Shown piece after piece: positions 25,943 through 35,258 of a stretch of 61,989 nt of DNA (positions are counted from its first letter, which is position 1; each line of letters starts with the position of its first letter). The stretch is from an uncultured Verrucomicrobiales bacterium (GTDB lineage Bacteria > Verrucomicrobiota > Verrucomicrobiia > Verrucomicrobiales > Akkermansiaceae): assembly GCA_947039485.1 (NCBI GenBank), contig CAMQZC010000016.1:1-61989 (forward strand). The letters run 5' to 3'. A program made the translations under genes and the position numbers. The notes under the pieces were generated by a model. It was given only the letters and a program-made list of their open reading frames with translations, did no database searches and had not been told where the DNA came from.

Positions 25943-26806
25943 ATGACGAAAATGTCTGATAATAATACAGAAGAAAAGACTGCTGCAGAACAAGAAGGCG
26001 ATGTCCAGATGAACTGGACCGCCGTCATTGCTGACATGGCTATCTTGATGATAGTCATGTGTGGTATTGGAGTGCTCTTCAAGATGGGGATGATGCAGTT
26101 TGAGCGAGTGAGCCCCAGCGATAACTTAATTTCTTTAGTCTCGAAGGATCAATTTGATGATTATACTAACGAAATTGATACTAAGTCTGCTGAGAATCCT
26201 GACTATATCAACATGTGTGATGATAATCAGGTGACTCCACTGATGCGAGTGTGCCATGTCAACTACAATGACGCTGATGAGGATTTGAAGGCTGATAAGC
26301 TGCGTTTGCGCTTTGTGCAGGATATGCTCTCTCGCGCTGGGGTGGATGTTCAGGCGGTTGATAAGCATGGCTTTACGGCTCTGCACTGGGCTTCCTGGAG
26401 TGGCATGCCCGAGGTGTCTAAGGCTCTGATTCATGCTGGCATTGATGTGAATCAGGTTGATAATCTGGATAACACCCCTCTGATGCTTGCGGCTCTGCGC
26501 GGCAACAAGGAGGTAATTGCTCTTCTTCTTGAGAATGGTGCCAATCTTAATATGAAGAACAAGTTAGGCAAGACCGCTCTTGATCGGGCTGAGGAGAAGA
26601 TGCTCGCCTACGCAAAGAGTTCAGGCATTATTTATTCAATGATCTACAGCAAGACTCGTGACGTTGGTCATCAAGATGCTGTAGCGCTGCTCAAGGGGGA
26701 AGTTGCTCAAGCATCTGCTGCCCCTATTGCCCCTATTGCACCTATTGCCCCTATTGCCCCTATTGCACCTGCTGCTGCTGCTGCTGCTGCTGCTGCCATA
26801 CGCTAA
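25943..26806 (+). CDS. Membrane-anchored ankyrin-repeat protein
   Basis: 287 residues. A charged N-terminus (residues 1-27) is followed by one membrane helix (AVIADMAILMIVMCGIGVLF), then three to four ankyrin repeats (about 88-220). The best are DKHGFTALHWASWSGMPEVS, DNLDNTPLMLAALRGNKEVI and NKLGKTALDRAEEK. The C-terminus is low complexity: (API)n then Ala8-9, encoded by GCCCCTATT and GCTGCT repeats. Ankyrin domains bind proteins; the single helix would hold it at the inner membrane with the repeats on one side. Location 16 nt after the transporter suggests a regulatory partner, which is inference. ATG at 25952 is an alternative start. Confidence 0.85.
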   Translation: MTKMSDNNTEEKTAAEQEGDVQMNWTAVIADMAILMIVMCGIGVLFKMGMMQFERVSPSDNLISLVSKDQFDDYTNEIDTKSAENPDYINMCDDNQVTPLMRVCHVNYNDADEDLKADKLRLRFVQDMLSRAGVDVQAVDKHGFTALHWASWSGMPEVSKALIHAGIDVNQVDNLDNTPLMLAALRGNKEVIALLLENGANLNMKNKLGKTALDRAEEKMLAYAKSSGIIYSMIYSKTRDVGHQDAVALLKGEVAQASAAPIAPIAPIAPIAPIAPAAAAAAAAAIR

Positions 26807-26821
26807 TAGATTTATAGATTT

Positions 26822-26860
26822 AAAGGCCGTCCTTGATTTTGTCAAGGACGGCCTTTTTTA
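26822..26860 (+). terminator. Terminator of the ilvD-MFS-ankyrin unit
   Basis: Stem AAAGGCCGTCCTTGA / TCAAGGACGGCCTTT with loop TTTTG and a following T run. Strong Rho-independent terminator between convergent genes (mfd is on the other strand). Confidence 0.93.
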
Positions 26861-26893
26861 TGATGACGTGAAAGGGGGTGGGCTGGGGGCGCC

Positions 26894-29800
26894 TTAGAGT
26901 CGCTGGAGCATTTGGAGTGCTTCACGGAGCTTGTCGCCGGGCTTGGTCTTGCTCAGGCGTGGGAATCGCTTGTCGATGAGAATGTAGTCGTTGTTGCGCG
27001 TGAGCATGAGCTTTTGCGCGCTTATCTCGACTTGTGAGATGCGTGCTGCTGAGGCGATGACGCGTACCTTGTGCATGAGCAGCAGGTGGCGCGCCTCGGC
27101 TGGCAGCTTGCTAAATCGGTCGTTCCATCCGTGCTCAATCTCATCAATTTCATCTGTGTTGCTGACGCGTGCTAGCTGTGTGTAGGCGGCCATGCGCAGG
27201 CTTGTGCTCTCCATGTAGCTGGCAGGGATGTAGGCGCCAATGCTGCTGGCGGCATCGCTGCGGCTCTTGTGATTGGCCTCGCTGAGTGAGAGGAAGTCGG
27301 CCTTAATCTTTGCATCAGCTCGCATGCTGGGTATGTTGCCTTGTAGACGCTCGATAGATTGGCGTAGTAACTGGCAGTAGAGCTCAAAGCCGATGGCGGC
27401 AATGTGTCCGCTCTGCTGGGTGCCCAGCAGATTGCCTGCTCCGCGTATCTCAAGGTCTCGCATCGCAATCTTGAAGCCGCTGCCAAGCTCCGTATACTGC
27501 TTGATGGCGTTGACTCGCTTGCGCGCGTCACTGGTGCAGAGTGCTTGACGCGGCAGCATGAGGTAGGCGTAGGCGCGGTGACCACCACGACCGACACGTC
27601 CGCGCAGTTGGTAGAGGTCAGCGAGGCCAAATCGGTCAGCTCGGTCGATGATGATGGTGTTGGCATTGGGTATGTCAATGCCGCTCTCAATGATGGTGGT
27701 GGAGAGTAGGATATCTGCGGCTCCGCCGACAAAGTCGCGCATGACAATTTCCAAGTCGCCCTTGTCCATCTGCCCGTGACCGACGACGATGCGCGCTGTG
27801 GGGACGAGCTGTTGGAGTGTTGCCTGCATCTGCTGGATGCTTGCGACGCGGTTGTGAAGGAAGAAGACCTGACCACCTCGGGCAATCTCGCGCTCGATGG
27901 CTTTCTTGATGATTTGCTCATCGTAGGGGCAGACTGCAGTCTGCACAGGGAGGCGGTTGAGCGGCGCTGTCTCAATTGTGCTCATGTCGCGTGCTCCCAT
28001 GAGGGCGACATAGAGGGTGCGAGGGATGGGGGTGGCTGAGAGGGTGAGCATATCCACCATGCGGAAGTATCGCTTGAACTGCTCTTTGTGGCGTACGCCA
28101 AAGCGCTGCTCTTCATCAATAACCACGAGACCGAGATTTGAGAATGCCATGTCCTTGGATACGAGTCGATGCGTGCCAATGACGATGTCTACAGAGCCAT
28201 TCTTGAGTCCCTCGACGACCTCGCGAGCCTTTGCTGGTTTGGTGAAGCGGCTGAGCAGCTCAATGCGGATGGGATACTCACTCATGCGCGCGCGGAAGGT
28301 GCGCCAGTGCTGGTCTGCGAGCACGGTTGTGGGTGCCATGATGGCAGCCTGCTTGCCGCCAGTGACGCATTTGAAGGCTGCGCGGATGGCGACTTCAGTC
28401 TTGCCAAAGCCTACATCACCACAGATGAGGCGATCCATAGGCTTATTTGACTCCATATCAGCCTTGGCCTGATTGATGGCGCGTAGCTGGTCAGGTGTCT
28501 CGCGGTAAGGGAAGCTCGATTCAAACTGCCACATCCAGCTAGAGTCAGCCGCGTGAGCGTAGCCGCTATTGCTGTCGCGCTCTGCCTGCACCTCAAGCAG
28601 CTGGGCGGCGTAGTCGAGGACTGCCTTTTCAGCGGCCTTACAGGCGCGCTGCCAGCGTGCATCACCGATGCGGCTCAGCTCGGGGGTCTTGCCTCCCATG
28701 CCGATGTATTTAGAGACGAGGTGGCTCTGGTTGAGTGGGATGCGCAGCAAAATCTCATTGGCGTACTGAATGTGCATCTCCTCCTCTCCGCTCTTCTCAT
28801 CCTTCACGATGCCGACAAAGCGACCGAGACCATGTGAGGCATGGATGACTAGATCTCTCTCAACGATTTCGCGCAGGGGGGCTTGTGCGCGTTCGCGGCG
28901 TGCGCGCTCCTCGCGGTCAGCAGCACGGCGTGCGTGGGGGGAGGTGTAGCGACCAAATATCTCTGCGGCCGAGAGGACGGCAATCTTTGCGCTGGGGATG
29001 GAGAATCCCCGGGGCAGGTCGCCATCGCGGTGCTGGACAGCAGACCATGCTGCATCATCTGCACAAATCTCCTCAAATCGCGCTTTTTCGCCCTTGTGAG
29101 GGAAGTACATCAGCACGCGCCACTTCTCGGCCTTCCATCGTAGCAGACTTTGACGCGCGAGCTCGCGACGAGCCTCCTGCATCACAAAGTCGCCCGAGTC
29201 AAAGTTGCCCAGAGGGCTACCAAAGATAGCGAGTTCGTCGCTGCTGTTGAGCTGGTCAATATCCTGCGGCTCGGGCGCGATGTCGATATCCGGTGGCGTC
29301 TCAAAGAGCAGTACATTACCGGGGTGCGTGCAGCCGGGACAGGCGATGACCCAGTCATCAGAGTCAATCCAATCCTCTAGCAGGCTGCCAGCTGGGGGCT
29401 CATCAAAGAGGATGTCTGCGGACTCCATCTTTTTGAAGGAGAGTTGACTATCCACATCAAAAGCGCGGATGCTCTCCAGCTCATCGCCAAAGAACTCAAG
29501 TCGCAGTGGCCATGCGGACTGCAGGGGGAAGATATCGACAATGCCCCCGCGCATACTCCACTCACCGCGGGCGGTGACTTGATCAATGCGCTCAAATTCG
29601 TAGCGATCTAGCTTGGAAATCAGCTGGTCAAGGGGGTAGCTCTCACCTAGCGCGAGGTGGCACTTGCTCTCGTCATCTCCTGCCTTGAACTGCGGGACAA
29701 ACTGCTTGAGCGCGGCCGTGGTGATGATGATGAGTTGAGCCCCATCAGGCTGTCCAGCTATTTGTCTCAGGGCATCAAGGCGCTCTGCGGCTAGCTCCGG

Positions 29801-30106
29801 GTCGTTGAGCCCGTTGTTGATGTGAATCTCTTGCTCGGGCAGGTAGAGCATGGGCAGCTTGGACCAGAGGGGAAACTCTGTGGCAAGGCGCTCTTGCAAG
29901 GGGAGCTCATCGGCAATCATCCAGATACGCTTAGGTTGCTTGGGCTTCACCTGCGCAGCAATCAGGGCGGCAATCAGGGCAAAGCTAGCAGGCGCGACGT
30001 GGTCAAAAATGAGGGGGTTCTTGCGGGTGTCGCGGCTGTGCAGTAGCGAGAGCTCGGCCTTGAAGGGCGGGCTGGCGGCTACGATATCTGTCAGGGTCTT
30101 GAGCAC
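26894..30106 (-). CDS. mfd: Transcription-repair coupling factor
   Basis: 1070 residues (E. coli 1148). Mfd removes RNA polymerase stalled at DNA lesions and recruits UvrA. N-terminal UvrB-like domains with EFFGDELESIRAFD (about 205); RNA polymerase-interacting domain (about 410-480, with HASHGLGRFVGI); RecG-like helicase: Walker A GDVGFGKTEVA (about 562-572), DEEQ box VIDEEQRFGVRHK, SATPIPRTL, and motif VI QLRGRVGRG; TRCF domain at the C-terminus. Starts at a GTG (30106-30104); no better start is nearby. Monocistronic with its own promoter. Confidence 0.97.
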   Translation of the reverse strand: MLKTLTDIVAASPPFKAELSLLHSRDTRKNPLIFDHVAPASFALIAALIAAQVKPKQPKRIWMIADELPLQERLATEFPLWSKLPMLYLPEQEIHINNGLNDPELAAERLDALRQIAGQPDGAQLIIITTAALKQFVPQFKAGDDESKCHLALGESYPLDQLISKLDRYEFERIDQVTARGEWSMRGGIVDIFPLQSAWPLRLEFFGDELESIRAFDVDSQLSFKKMESADILFDEPPAGSLLEDWIDSDDWVIACPGCTHPGNVLLFETPPDIDIAPEPQDIDQLNSSDELAIFGSPLGNFDSGDFVMQEARRELARQSLLRWKAEKWRVLMYFPHKGEKARFEEICADDAAWSAVQHRDGDLPRGFSIPSAKIAVLSAAEIFGRYTSPHARRAADREERARRERAQAPLREIVERDLVIHASHGLGRFVGIVKDEKSGEEEMHIQYANEILLRIPLNQSHLVSKYIGMGGKTPELSRIGDARWQRACKAAEKAVLDYAAQLLEVQAERDSNSGYAHAADSSWMWQFESSFPYRETPDQLRAINQAKADMESNKPMDRLICGDVGFGKTEVAIRAAFKCVTGGKQAAIMAPTTVLADQHWRTFRARMSEYPIRIELLSRFTKPAKAREVVEGLKNGSVDIVIGTHRLVSKDMAFSNLGLVVIDEEQRFGVRHKEQFKRYFRMVDMLTLSATPIPRTLYVALMGARDMSTIETAPLNRLPVQTAVCPYDEQIIKKAIEREIARGGQVFFLHNRVASIQQMQATLQQLVPTARIVVGHGQMDKGDLEIVMRDFVGGAADILLSTTIIESGIDIPNANTIIIDRADRFGLADLYQLRGRVGRGGHRAYAYLMLPRQALCTSDARKRVNAIKQYTELGSGFKIAMRDLEIRGAGNLLGTQQSGHIAAIGFELYCQLLRQSIERLQGNIPSMRADAKIKADFLSLSEANHKSRSDAASSIGAYIPASYMESTSLRMAAYTQLARVSNTDEIDEIEHGWNDRFSKLPAEARHLLLMHKVRVIASAARISQVEISAQKLMLTRNNDYILIDKRFPRLSKTKPGDKLREALQMLQRL

Positions 30107-30117
30107 GTGTGATTCAG

Positions 30118-30146
30118 AGTGTAGCAGTTAACCGAAGGAAGGTCAA
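30118..30146 (-). promoter_or_regulatory. Predicted mfd promoter
   Basis: Minus strand TTGACC (30146-30141), 17-bp spacer, TACACT (30123-30118); GTG start 11 nt after the -10, so the leader is only about 5 nt. Confidence 0.6.
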
Positions 30147-30284
30147 GGCAAGGTATGCTTCCTCCTCATCATGGATATCTCAGAGTACTCCACCGCTGGA
30201 ATGCTATCATTTTACTTGCTGAGAATGTGATGATTTTGCGCGATGATTTTGCTCTGTGCTGATGATTGAAAGTGTTGAATATGA

Positions 30285-30313
30285 TTGACCTCCTACATCC
30301 CGCATGCTATATT
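30285..30313 (+). promoter_or_regulatory. Predicted sialidase promoter
   Basis: TTGACC (30285-30290), 17-bp spacer, TATATT (30308-30313). This leaves a leader of about 34 nt before the ATG at 30354. Confidence 0.6.
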
Positions 30314-30353
30314 TATCTCGGTCTCTAACTTAATCTCTCCTTAATATTTACTT

Positions 30354-31580
30354 ATGACACTCAACATACTTATTGTAGCTATGTCTGCCTTGCTCTCCCT
30401 GAGCGCATCAGCTCTCATTGATTCCTCCTCGCTAGCATCTGCTGAGGTTGCTGTGCGTATGTCCACGCAGGATGGTGTTGATACCTACCGTATCCCTGGT
30501 CTCAATTGCTCCAACAATGGAACTCTACTGGCTGTCTGGGATAATCGCATTGACTCTGCTCGAGACCTGCAGGGAGATATTGACATCGGGCTCTGCCGTA
30601 GCCTTGATGGGGGCAAGAGCTGGCTGCCTATGCAGACAGTGCTCGATATGAAGGAATGGGGCAGCTTGCCTGAGAAGTTTAATGGAGTGAGTGATGCCTC
30701 CGTCACTGTGGATCGCGTGACTGGTCGTATTTGGGTCGCTGGACTCTGGATGCACGGTCTTCTCGATGGCAAGGGTAAATGGATAAAAGGCCTTACTCTG
30801 GAGAGAAAGAACTGGGTGCATCAGTGGCATGCTCGTGGCTCGCAGCCGGGCTTCAGCCCTAAGCAGACCTCACAGTTCCTCCTCGCCTATAGCGATGATG
30901 ATGGTGAGACGTGGTCAGAGCCTATCAACATCACCTCAGCCAAGCGTGAGCAATGGTGGCTCTTTGCCCCAGCTCCTGGTGCAGGTATTACGATGAAGGA
31001 TGGCACACTCGTGATGCCAACGCAGGGTCGAGATGCCAAGGGCGAACCCTTCTCCAACATCACCTACAGCAAGGATCGCGGCAAAAGCTGGGTTAGCTCC
31101 AATCCAGCCCACACAAATACGTCGGAGTGCGCTGTGGTCGAGCTTAGCGATGGTAGATTGATGCTCAACATGCGCGATAATCGTAATGGGCGTGAGAAAG
31201 GTGATAAGAATGGCCGTGCCATCTACACCACTAAGGATTTAGGAGAGACATGGCAGTGTCATGTCTGCTCCAATAGCGCACTCATTGAGTCCGTCTGTAT
31301 GGCCTCCCTACATCGTCATGACTACAAGGGCAAGACAATCTTAATATTTTGTAACCCTAATACCAAGAACGGGCGTCATAGTATGACTCTGCAATACAGC
31401 CTTGATGATGGACGGACTTGGAAGAAGAGCGTGCTGCTCGACAAGGGACACAGCTATGGTTATAGCTGCATCACCTCCATCAATGATGATCGCATCGGCG
31501 TGCTCTGGGAGGGTAGCCGCGCTCAGATCGTCTTCCGAGCTGTGAGTATCAAGGAGCTTCTCGGCGAGGAGTCCAATTAG
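30354..31580 (+). CDS. Secreted exo-alpha-sialidase, GH33
   Basis: 408 residues with a signal peptide (MTLNILIVAMSALLSLSASA). GH33 sialidases release terminal sialic acids from glycans. Hallmarks: the Arg-containing YRIPG motif (about 45-49) and five Asp-box repeats, SLDGGKSW (about 83), SDDDGETW (about 179), SKDRGKSW (about 238), TKDLGETW (about 292) and SLDDGRTW (about 348). These mark a six-bladed propeller. The second and third triad arginines fit MLNMRDNR (about 270) and a C-terminal candidate. In a mucus-dwelling bacterium it would expose mucin sugars. No sialic-acid uptake genes are adjacent; nagB is 3.7 kb away on the other strand. Confidence 0.93.
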   Translation: MTLNILIVAMSALLSLSASALIDSSSLASAEVAVRMSTQDGVDTYRIPGLNCSNNGTLLAVWDNRIDSARDLQGDIDIGLCRSLDGGKSWLPMQTVLDMKEWGSLPEKFNGVSDASVTVDRVTGRIWVAGLWMHGLLDGKGKWIKGLTLERKNWVHQWHARGSQPGFSPKQTSQFLLAYSDDDGETWSEPINITSAKREQWWLFAPAPGAGITMKDGTLVMPTQGRDAKGEPFSNITYSKDRGKSWVSSNPAHTNTSECAVVELSDGRLMLNMRDNRNGREKGDKNGRAIYTTKDLGETWQCHVCSNSALIESVCMASLHRHDYKGKTILIFCNPNTKNGRHSMTLQYSLDDGRTWKKSVLLDKGHSYGYSCITSINDDRIGVLWEGSRAQIVFRAVSIKELLGEESN

Positions 31581-31690
31581 AGCGTGCAAAATTAGTTTAA
31601 AGGCTGCTCTGGGGGCTTCTCCCTAGCGCAGTTTCTTTCTCTCCTCGCGGCCGCTGACAACCGAGCTAGGTCGCGCTTTTAGCATACAAA

Positions 31691-31720
31691 AAGCGCCACG
31701 CTCCGAGGAGCGTGGCGCTT
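31691..31720. terminator. Bidirectional terminator between sialidase and 3D-domain gene
   Basis: 13-bp GC-rich stem AAGCGCCACGCTC / GAGCGTGGCGCTT, loop CGAG, with an A run on the left. Best as terminator for the minus-strand gene at 31752; it may also end the sialidase transcript. Confidence 0.8.
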
Positions 31721-31751
31721 GCGATAAAATTGCTTGTTCCGCAGCTGCTGC

Positions 31752-32369
31752 TTAGCGTTGTGTGGTTTGCTTGTGCTGAGCCTGCTTCTTGAGAGCTTTT
31801 TGCATGCGAGCGCAGTGCCTATAGCCTGTGCGAGCTGCAAGTGTCTTCATGCTTTGGGCTGAGGATCCCCATTGGACAACCTCAATCTCCACGATGCGGC
31901 GACCCCACTTGTTCATCAGCCTGCGGCTGGGTTGGTAGATGTCCACCGTACCCGTGCCAACGAGGGCACTACCGTAGTCATCAACGACGTAGGTGTAGGG
32001 CTGACCCTTGACCTTGAACTTCGTTCCCAGAGGGTAGACTGACCAGTCGGCAGCGGCACTGCGCTGATTCTTGCTGTAGAGCAGTCTAGTACCCACGGCA
32101 TTCTTGCGGCCGTAGACGAGGTGATCGCCCTCTGAGTGCGTGTAAGCCGTTGTGCGGACAACGCGGTTGAGTTGCTTGGGATGATAGAATGGCATACCGT
32201 GTTTGTCACGGCCGAGATTGGGGAGCTTGCTTGAGGGGCGAGCGGATGGGGAGGGCGCAGCAGGACGGACAAAGTCATTGCTTGATGCGCAGGCTTGGGA
32301 GGTAATCGCCCAAGCGGAGATGAGAAGCATGAGGGTTGACCTCAGGGCTTTAGTCATAAAATAGCTCAT
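31752..32369 (-). CDS. Secreted 3D-domain protein, probable cell-wall enzyme
   Basis: 205 residues with a signal peptide (MTKALRSTLMLLISAWAITSQA; ATG at 32357 is the alternative, perhaps better start). A proline-rich linker precedes the domain. Then come RTTAYTHSEGDHLVYG, SVYPLGTKFKV and YTYVVDDYGSALVGTGTVDIY. The last holds the spaced aspartates of the 3D (Asp-Asp-Asp) domain, the double-psi barrel core of MltA-type lytic transglycosylases and of related spore and Rpf proteins. A Gln/His/Lys tail ends it. Likely acts on peptidoglycan in the periplasm; catalytic activity is inferred from the aspartates only. Confidence 0.82.
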   Translation of the reverse strand: MSYFMTKALRSTLMLLISAWAITSQACASSNDFVRPAAPSPSARPSSKLPNLGRDKHGMPFYHPKQLNRVVRTTAYTHSEGDHLVYGRKNAVGTRLLYSKNQRSAAADWSVYPLGTKFKVKGQPYTYVVDDYGSALVGTGTVDIYQPSRRLMNKWGRRIVEIEVVQWGSSAQSMKTLAARTGYRHCARMQKALKKQAQHKQTTQR

Positions 32370-32544
32370 TAATATTGGATTATGGTGATGCGTTTAAGTC
32401 ATCTATCGATGAGGACGCAGCCCCTATTATACTAATTTATTTGACGATGTCAAGTCATACCCTCCGCCATGACTCAGTGAGCCTCATGGTAAAGCTTAAT
32501 TCTCACAGAATAAGCTCTGTGAGAATAGGGGCTCAGCAGGGGTC

Positions 32545-33945
32545 TTAGATGTTGGGAGTCCAGTCACCTTGCTTGACGAGATCGTCAAAGATTTTTTGAG
32601 CCAGTCCCTTTTTATTCACGTCCATGGTGAGGGATGCAAGACGTACGTAGTGAGCCGCTTCTTTTGGATTGGCTGGGAAGTCTTTGCCGCCCTTTTCATA
32701 GATGAGCGCGATGTAGAGGTAGGCGATGGGCATGCGGTTGGCGGCAGCATCCTTGAGGTAGAGGATAGCCTCATTGAGATTACCTGTACCAAAGAATCCC
32801 TTGTAGTAACCATAGGCAAGCATGAGTGTGGCCTGTGGCATGCCTCTGTTGGCGAGTTGCTTGAGCAGATTCTCCGCGGCGGCAGGGTTTTTCTCACAAC
32901 CCATGCCCTGCATGAGCATAAAGGCGTAGGCGACCATGGACCTCTGGTCGCCGATGTAGGCGGCACGCTTGAACTGTGTGTAGGAGCGCTCCATGTCCTT
33001 GCTCAATCCCTTCTCCCCACGATAGTAGTACTGCCCCATGAGCATACTACCCAGTGAGCTGTCAAGCATGGTGGAGAGCTTGAGTAGCTTCATGCCCTTG
33101 ACCTCATCCTTGGTGATGTGGATGTTCTTAGCGATTGGGCCGATGCCTTTAGGGTCAATCATGGCAGCTCCGACGGTAGCCATCGCCATGGGATGACTCT
33201 TACGTGCTGCTTCAACAAGCAGAGTGTAGCTATCACTGGCGTTATTCTTGGCGACAATGGAGCTGAGTAGGTAGAGAGCCTCAGCGTTACCCAGCTCAGC
33301 GGCCCTGCGTAGGTAGGCAACTCGTTTGGCTGGGTCTTTCTCAATAATAGCCGCCACGTAAAGGACATGCACGTTATCCTCCTGCATTTCATGGATCACC
33401 TCCTTGCGGTCGAGGTCGGCGGGCTTTTTAAGTCGCCCCATCATCTGTAGTAGCTTGAAGCGCGCGATGGAGTTGCCCATCTTGACGCCCTTGATGAGAC
33501 TGCTTTTAGCGGCGGTAGGGTCGGCTTTGCAGCCCATGCCGCTGTGTTGGCAGCGAGCGACCATCACCATGGCTGGGACAAAATCAGCATCAGCTGACTT
33601 CTTGAATTGGGCAAAGATATTCTTGGCGATGGCTGGTGTCAGCTCCTCTGGCGTGGTGCTGTTGAGCTTGCGCTCTGCGCAGTAGAGTGTGGCGACAGGG
33701 TGGGCACTAGCAGCTGCTTTTTCCATCCATGCATCCCCAGCTAGCTCATCCTGCGTCGCGCTGAAAACGATCTCCATGGCTGGCAGGTAGCTAGCCTCAT
33801 TGCTCTTGAGCTGCTCGTCCAACTTAGCAGAGAATGCTTTGTATGCCGTGGCGTGATCGTCAGGCGAGGGTGAAAGGCTGGCTGCCTGAAGTGAAGCCGC
33901 AGCAACACAACAGCAGAGAGGGGCAAGATAGACGGCGGATTTCAT
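32545..33945 (-). CDS. Secreted Sel1-repeat (TPR-like) protein
   Basis: 466 residues from the ATG at 33945, where a signal peptide starts (MKSAVYLAPLCCCVAAASLQA). The body is a series of Sel1-like repeats (A..LG..Y..G.GV..D...A..W...AA pattern). Clear ones are SMLMGQYYYRGEKGLSKDME, AYAFMLMQGMGCEKNPAAAE, LMLAYGYYKGFFGTGNLNEA and LYIALIYEKGGKDFPANPKE. Such alpha-solenoids serve as protein-binding scaffolds. Cys pairs appear in the repeats (QHSGMGCK, GMGCEK). Periplasmic or surface location is inferred. It stands alone. Confidence 0.85.
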   Translation of the reverse strand: MKSAVYLAPLCCCVAAASLQAASLSPSPDDHATAYKAFSAKLDEQLKSNEASYLPAMEIVFSATQDELAGDAWMEKAAASAHPVATLYCAERKLNSTTPEELTPAIAKNIFAQFKKSADADFVPAMVMVARCQHSGMGCKADPTAAKSSLIKGVKMGNSIARFKLLQMMGRLKKPADLDRKEVIHEMQEDNVHVLYVAAIIEKDPAKRVAYLRRAAELGNAEALYLLSSIVAKNNASDSYTLLVEAARKSHPMAMATVGAAMIDPKGIGPIAKNIHITKDEVKGMKLLKLSTMLDSSLGSMLMGQYYYRGEKGLSKDMERSYTQFKRAAYIGDQRSMVAYAFMLMQGMGCEKNPAAAENLLKQLANRGMPQATLMLAYGYYKGFFGTGNLNEAILYLKDAAANRMPIAYLYIALIYEKGGKDFPANPKEAAHYVRLASLTMDVNKKGLAQKIFDDLVKQGDWTPNI

Positions 33946-34033
33946 ATGCGCATAGTGTAATGGCATTGAGCCGCTCATACAAGTCAAAAAAGTGGCATGA
34001 ATGTGACTAAGAAGACATGCAAAAGAGCTAGCC

Positions 34034-35173
34034 TCACATCAACTGCGTCGCAATCTCATCAACGAGTAAGCGACCGCGCAGAGTTAGGCAGACTGCGCCA
34101 GACTGCGCCTCCCTCCATGCCAGACCTTCCTCACAGAGAGCTGCTATAAAGCCAGCATCCTGCTCGCGTATCAAATCCGCTGGCAGGCCTGTATCCATTC
34201 GCAGAGACAGACCGAGGAGCTCTGTACGGCGAGCCTGCGTATCTCCGCGCAGATCTTCCTGTGAGCCAGCTGGTAGGATCGCCTCCTCCATAGGCTTGCC
34301 ACCTTGCTTGAGATCCCCCGCTAGAGCGAGGCTGTAGGCGCGTGTATCGCCCACATTCTCGTAGCGGATGCCATCAATCGTCCCAAAGGCACCGGGGCCA
34401 AGGCCGTAGTAATCCTGCCCCGTCCAGTAGGCAATATTGTGATGAGAGACGCAGCCCTCCTTGGCGTAGTTGGATATCTCGTAGTGCCGATAGCCTGCGG
34501 AGCTGAGCATCTCATCGGCTAGGCAAAACATCGCCACATCCTCCTCCTCATTATTGGCATTGGCGCCATAGGTGCGGTAAAATTCCGTATCCTCTTCATA
34601 GCTGAGATTGTAGGCTGAGATATGGTCGAGCTTGAGCTCAATCGCACGCGCTAGGCTATCGCGCCACTGCTCGATCGTCTGCCCAGGCAGGGAGAACATC
34701 AAATCAAGATTCACCTGAGGGATACCAGCCTCGCGTAGGATAGCAACACTGGCAGCAGCCTCATCAGGGCTGTGCTCGCGGCCAAGTAGTTTGAGTAAAT
34801 CCGCATCAAAGGACTGCACCCCCATCGAGACGCGCGTCACGCCCATCTCGCGCCAGAGTTGCGCCTTGCTGAGGTTGAAAGTAGCGGGGTTAGCCTCAAT
34901 GGAGAACTCCTTGAGTCGCGACAGATCCAGACCAGCGCGATCACGTAGCCCCTCCATCAAGCGGCGGAAGTAGATAGGGGAGAGCATGCTAGGCGTGCCT
35001 CCTCCTATGAAAATTGTCTCAGGGGCATAGCCTCCCGAGGGTAGACGTAGCACAGCTTCACGAATCAAGGACTCAATAAATGCCCGCATATCAGTCGCCC
35101 CAGGCGTGTGCTTGAAGAACGCGCAGTAAGGGCAGACACGGTGGCAGAAGGGAATATGAATATAGAGATGCAT
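34034..35173 (-). CDS. hemW: Radical SAM protein HemW (heme chaperone / CPO-like)
   Basis: 379 residues from the ATG at 35173. A frame-extended start upstream adds nonconserved residues and runs into the nagB terminator. The N-terminal MHLYIHIPF is followed by C10-HRV-C14-PY-C17, the radical-SAM cluster motif. Then IFIGGGTPSML, EANPATFN, GVQSFDADLLKLLGREHSP, NLDLMFSLPG and DHISAYNLSYEEDTEF, all typical of the HemW/HemN family. HemW itself binds heme and is not a proven coproporphyrinogen oxidase. C-terminal HemN_C-like helical domain present. Confidence 0.93.
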   Translation of the reverse strand: MHLYIHIPFCHRVCPYCAFFKHTPGATDMRAFIESLIREAVLRLPSGGYAPETIFIGGGTPSMLSPIYFRRLMEGLRDRAGLDLSRLKEFSIEANPATFNLSKAQLWREMGVTRVSMGVQSFDADLLKLLGREHSPDEAAASVAILREAGIPQVNLDLMFSLPGQTIEQWRDSLARAIELKLDHISAYNLSYEEDTEFYRTYGANANNEEEDVAMFCLADEMLSSAGYRHYEISNYAKEGCVSHHNIAYWTGQDYYGLGPGAFGTIDGIRYENVGDTRAYSLALAGDLKQGGKPMEEAILPAGSQEDLRGDTQARRTELLGLSLRMDTGLPADLIREQDAGFIAALCEEGLAWREAQSGAVCLTLRGRLLVDEIATQLM

Positions 35174-35196
35174 GAAAGTAGCTGGCTGCGATTGAG

Positions 35197-35231
35197 AAAA
35201 AAGACTGAGGCCTGTCAAACAAGCCTCAGTC
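35197..35231 (-). terminator. nagB terminator
   Basis: GACTGAGGC / GCCTCAGTC with a T run on the minus strand (35202-35196). Separates nagB from hemW. Confidence 0.85.
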
Positions 35232-35258
35232 CATGAAAAAAGTTAATAGAGCGACAAT

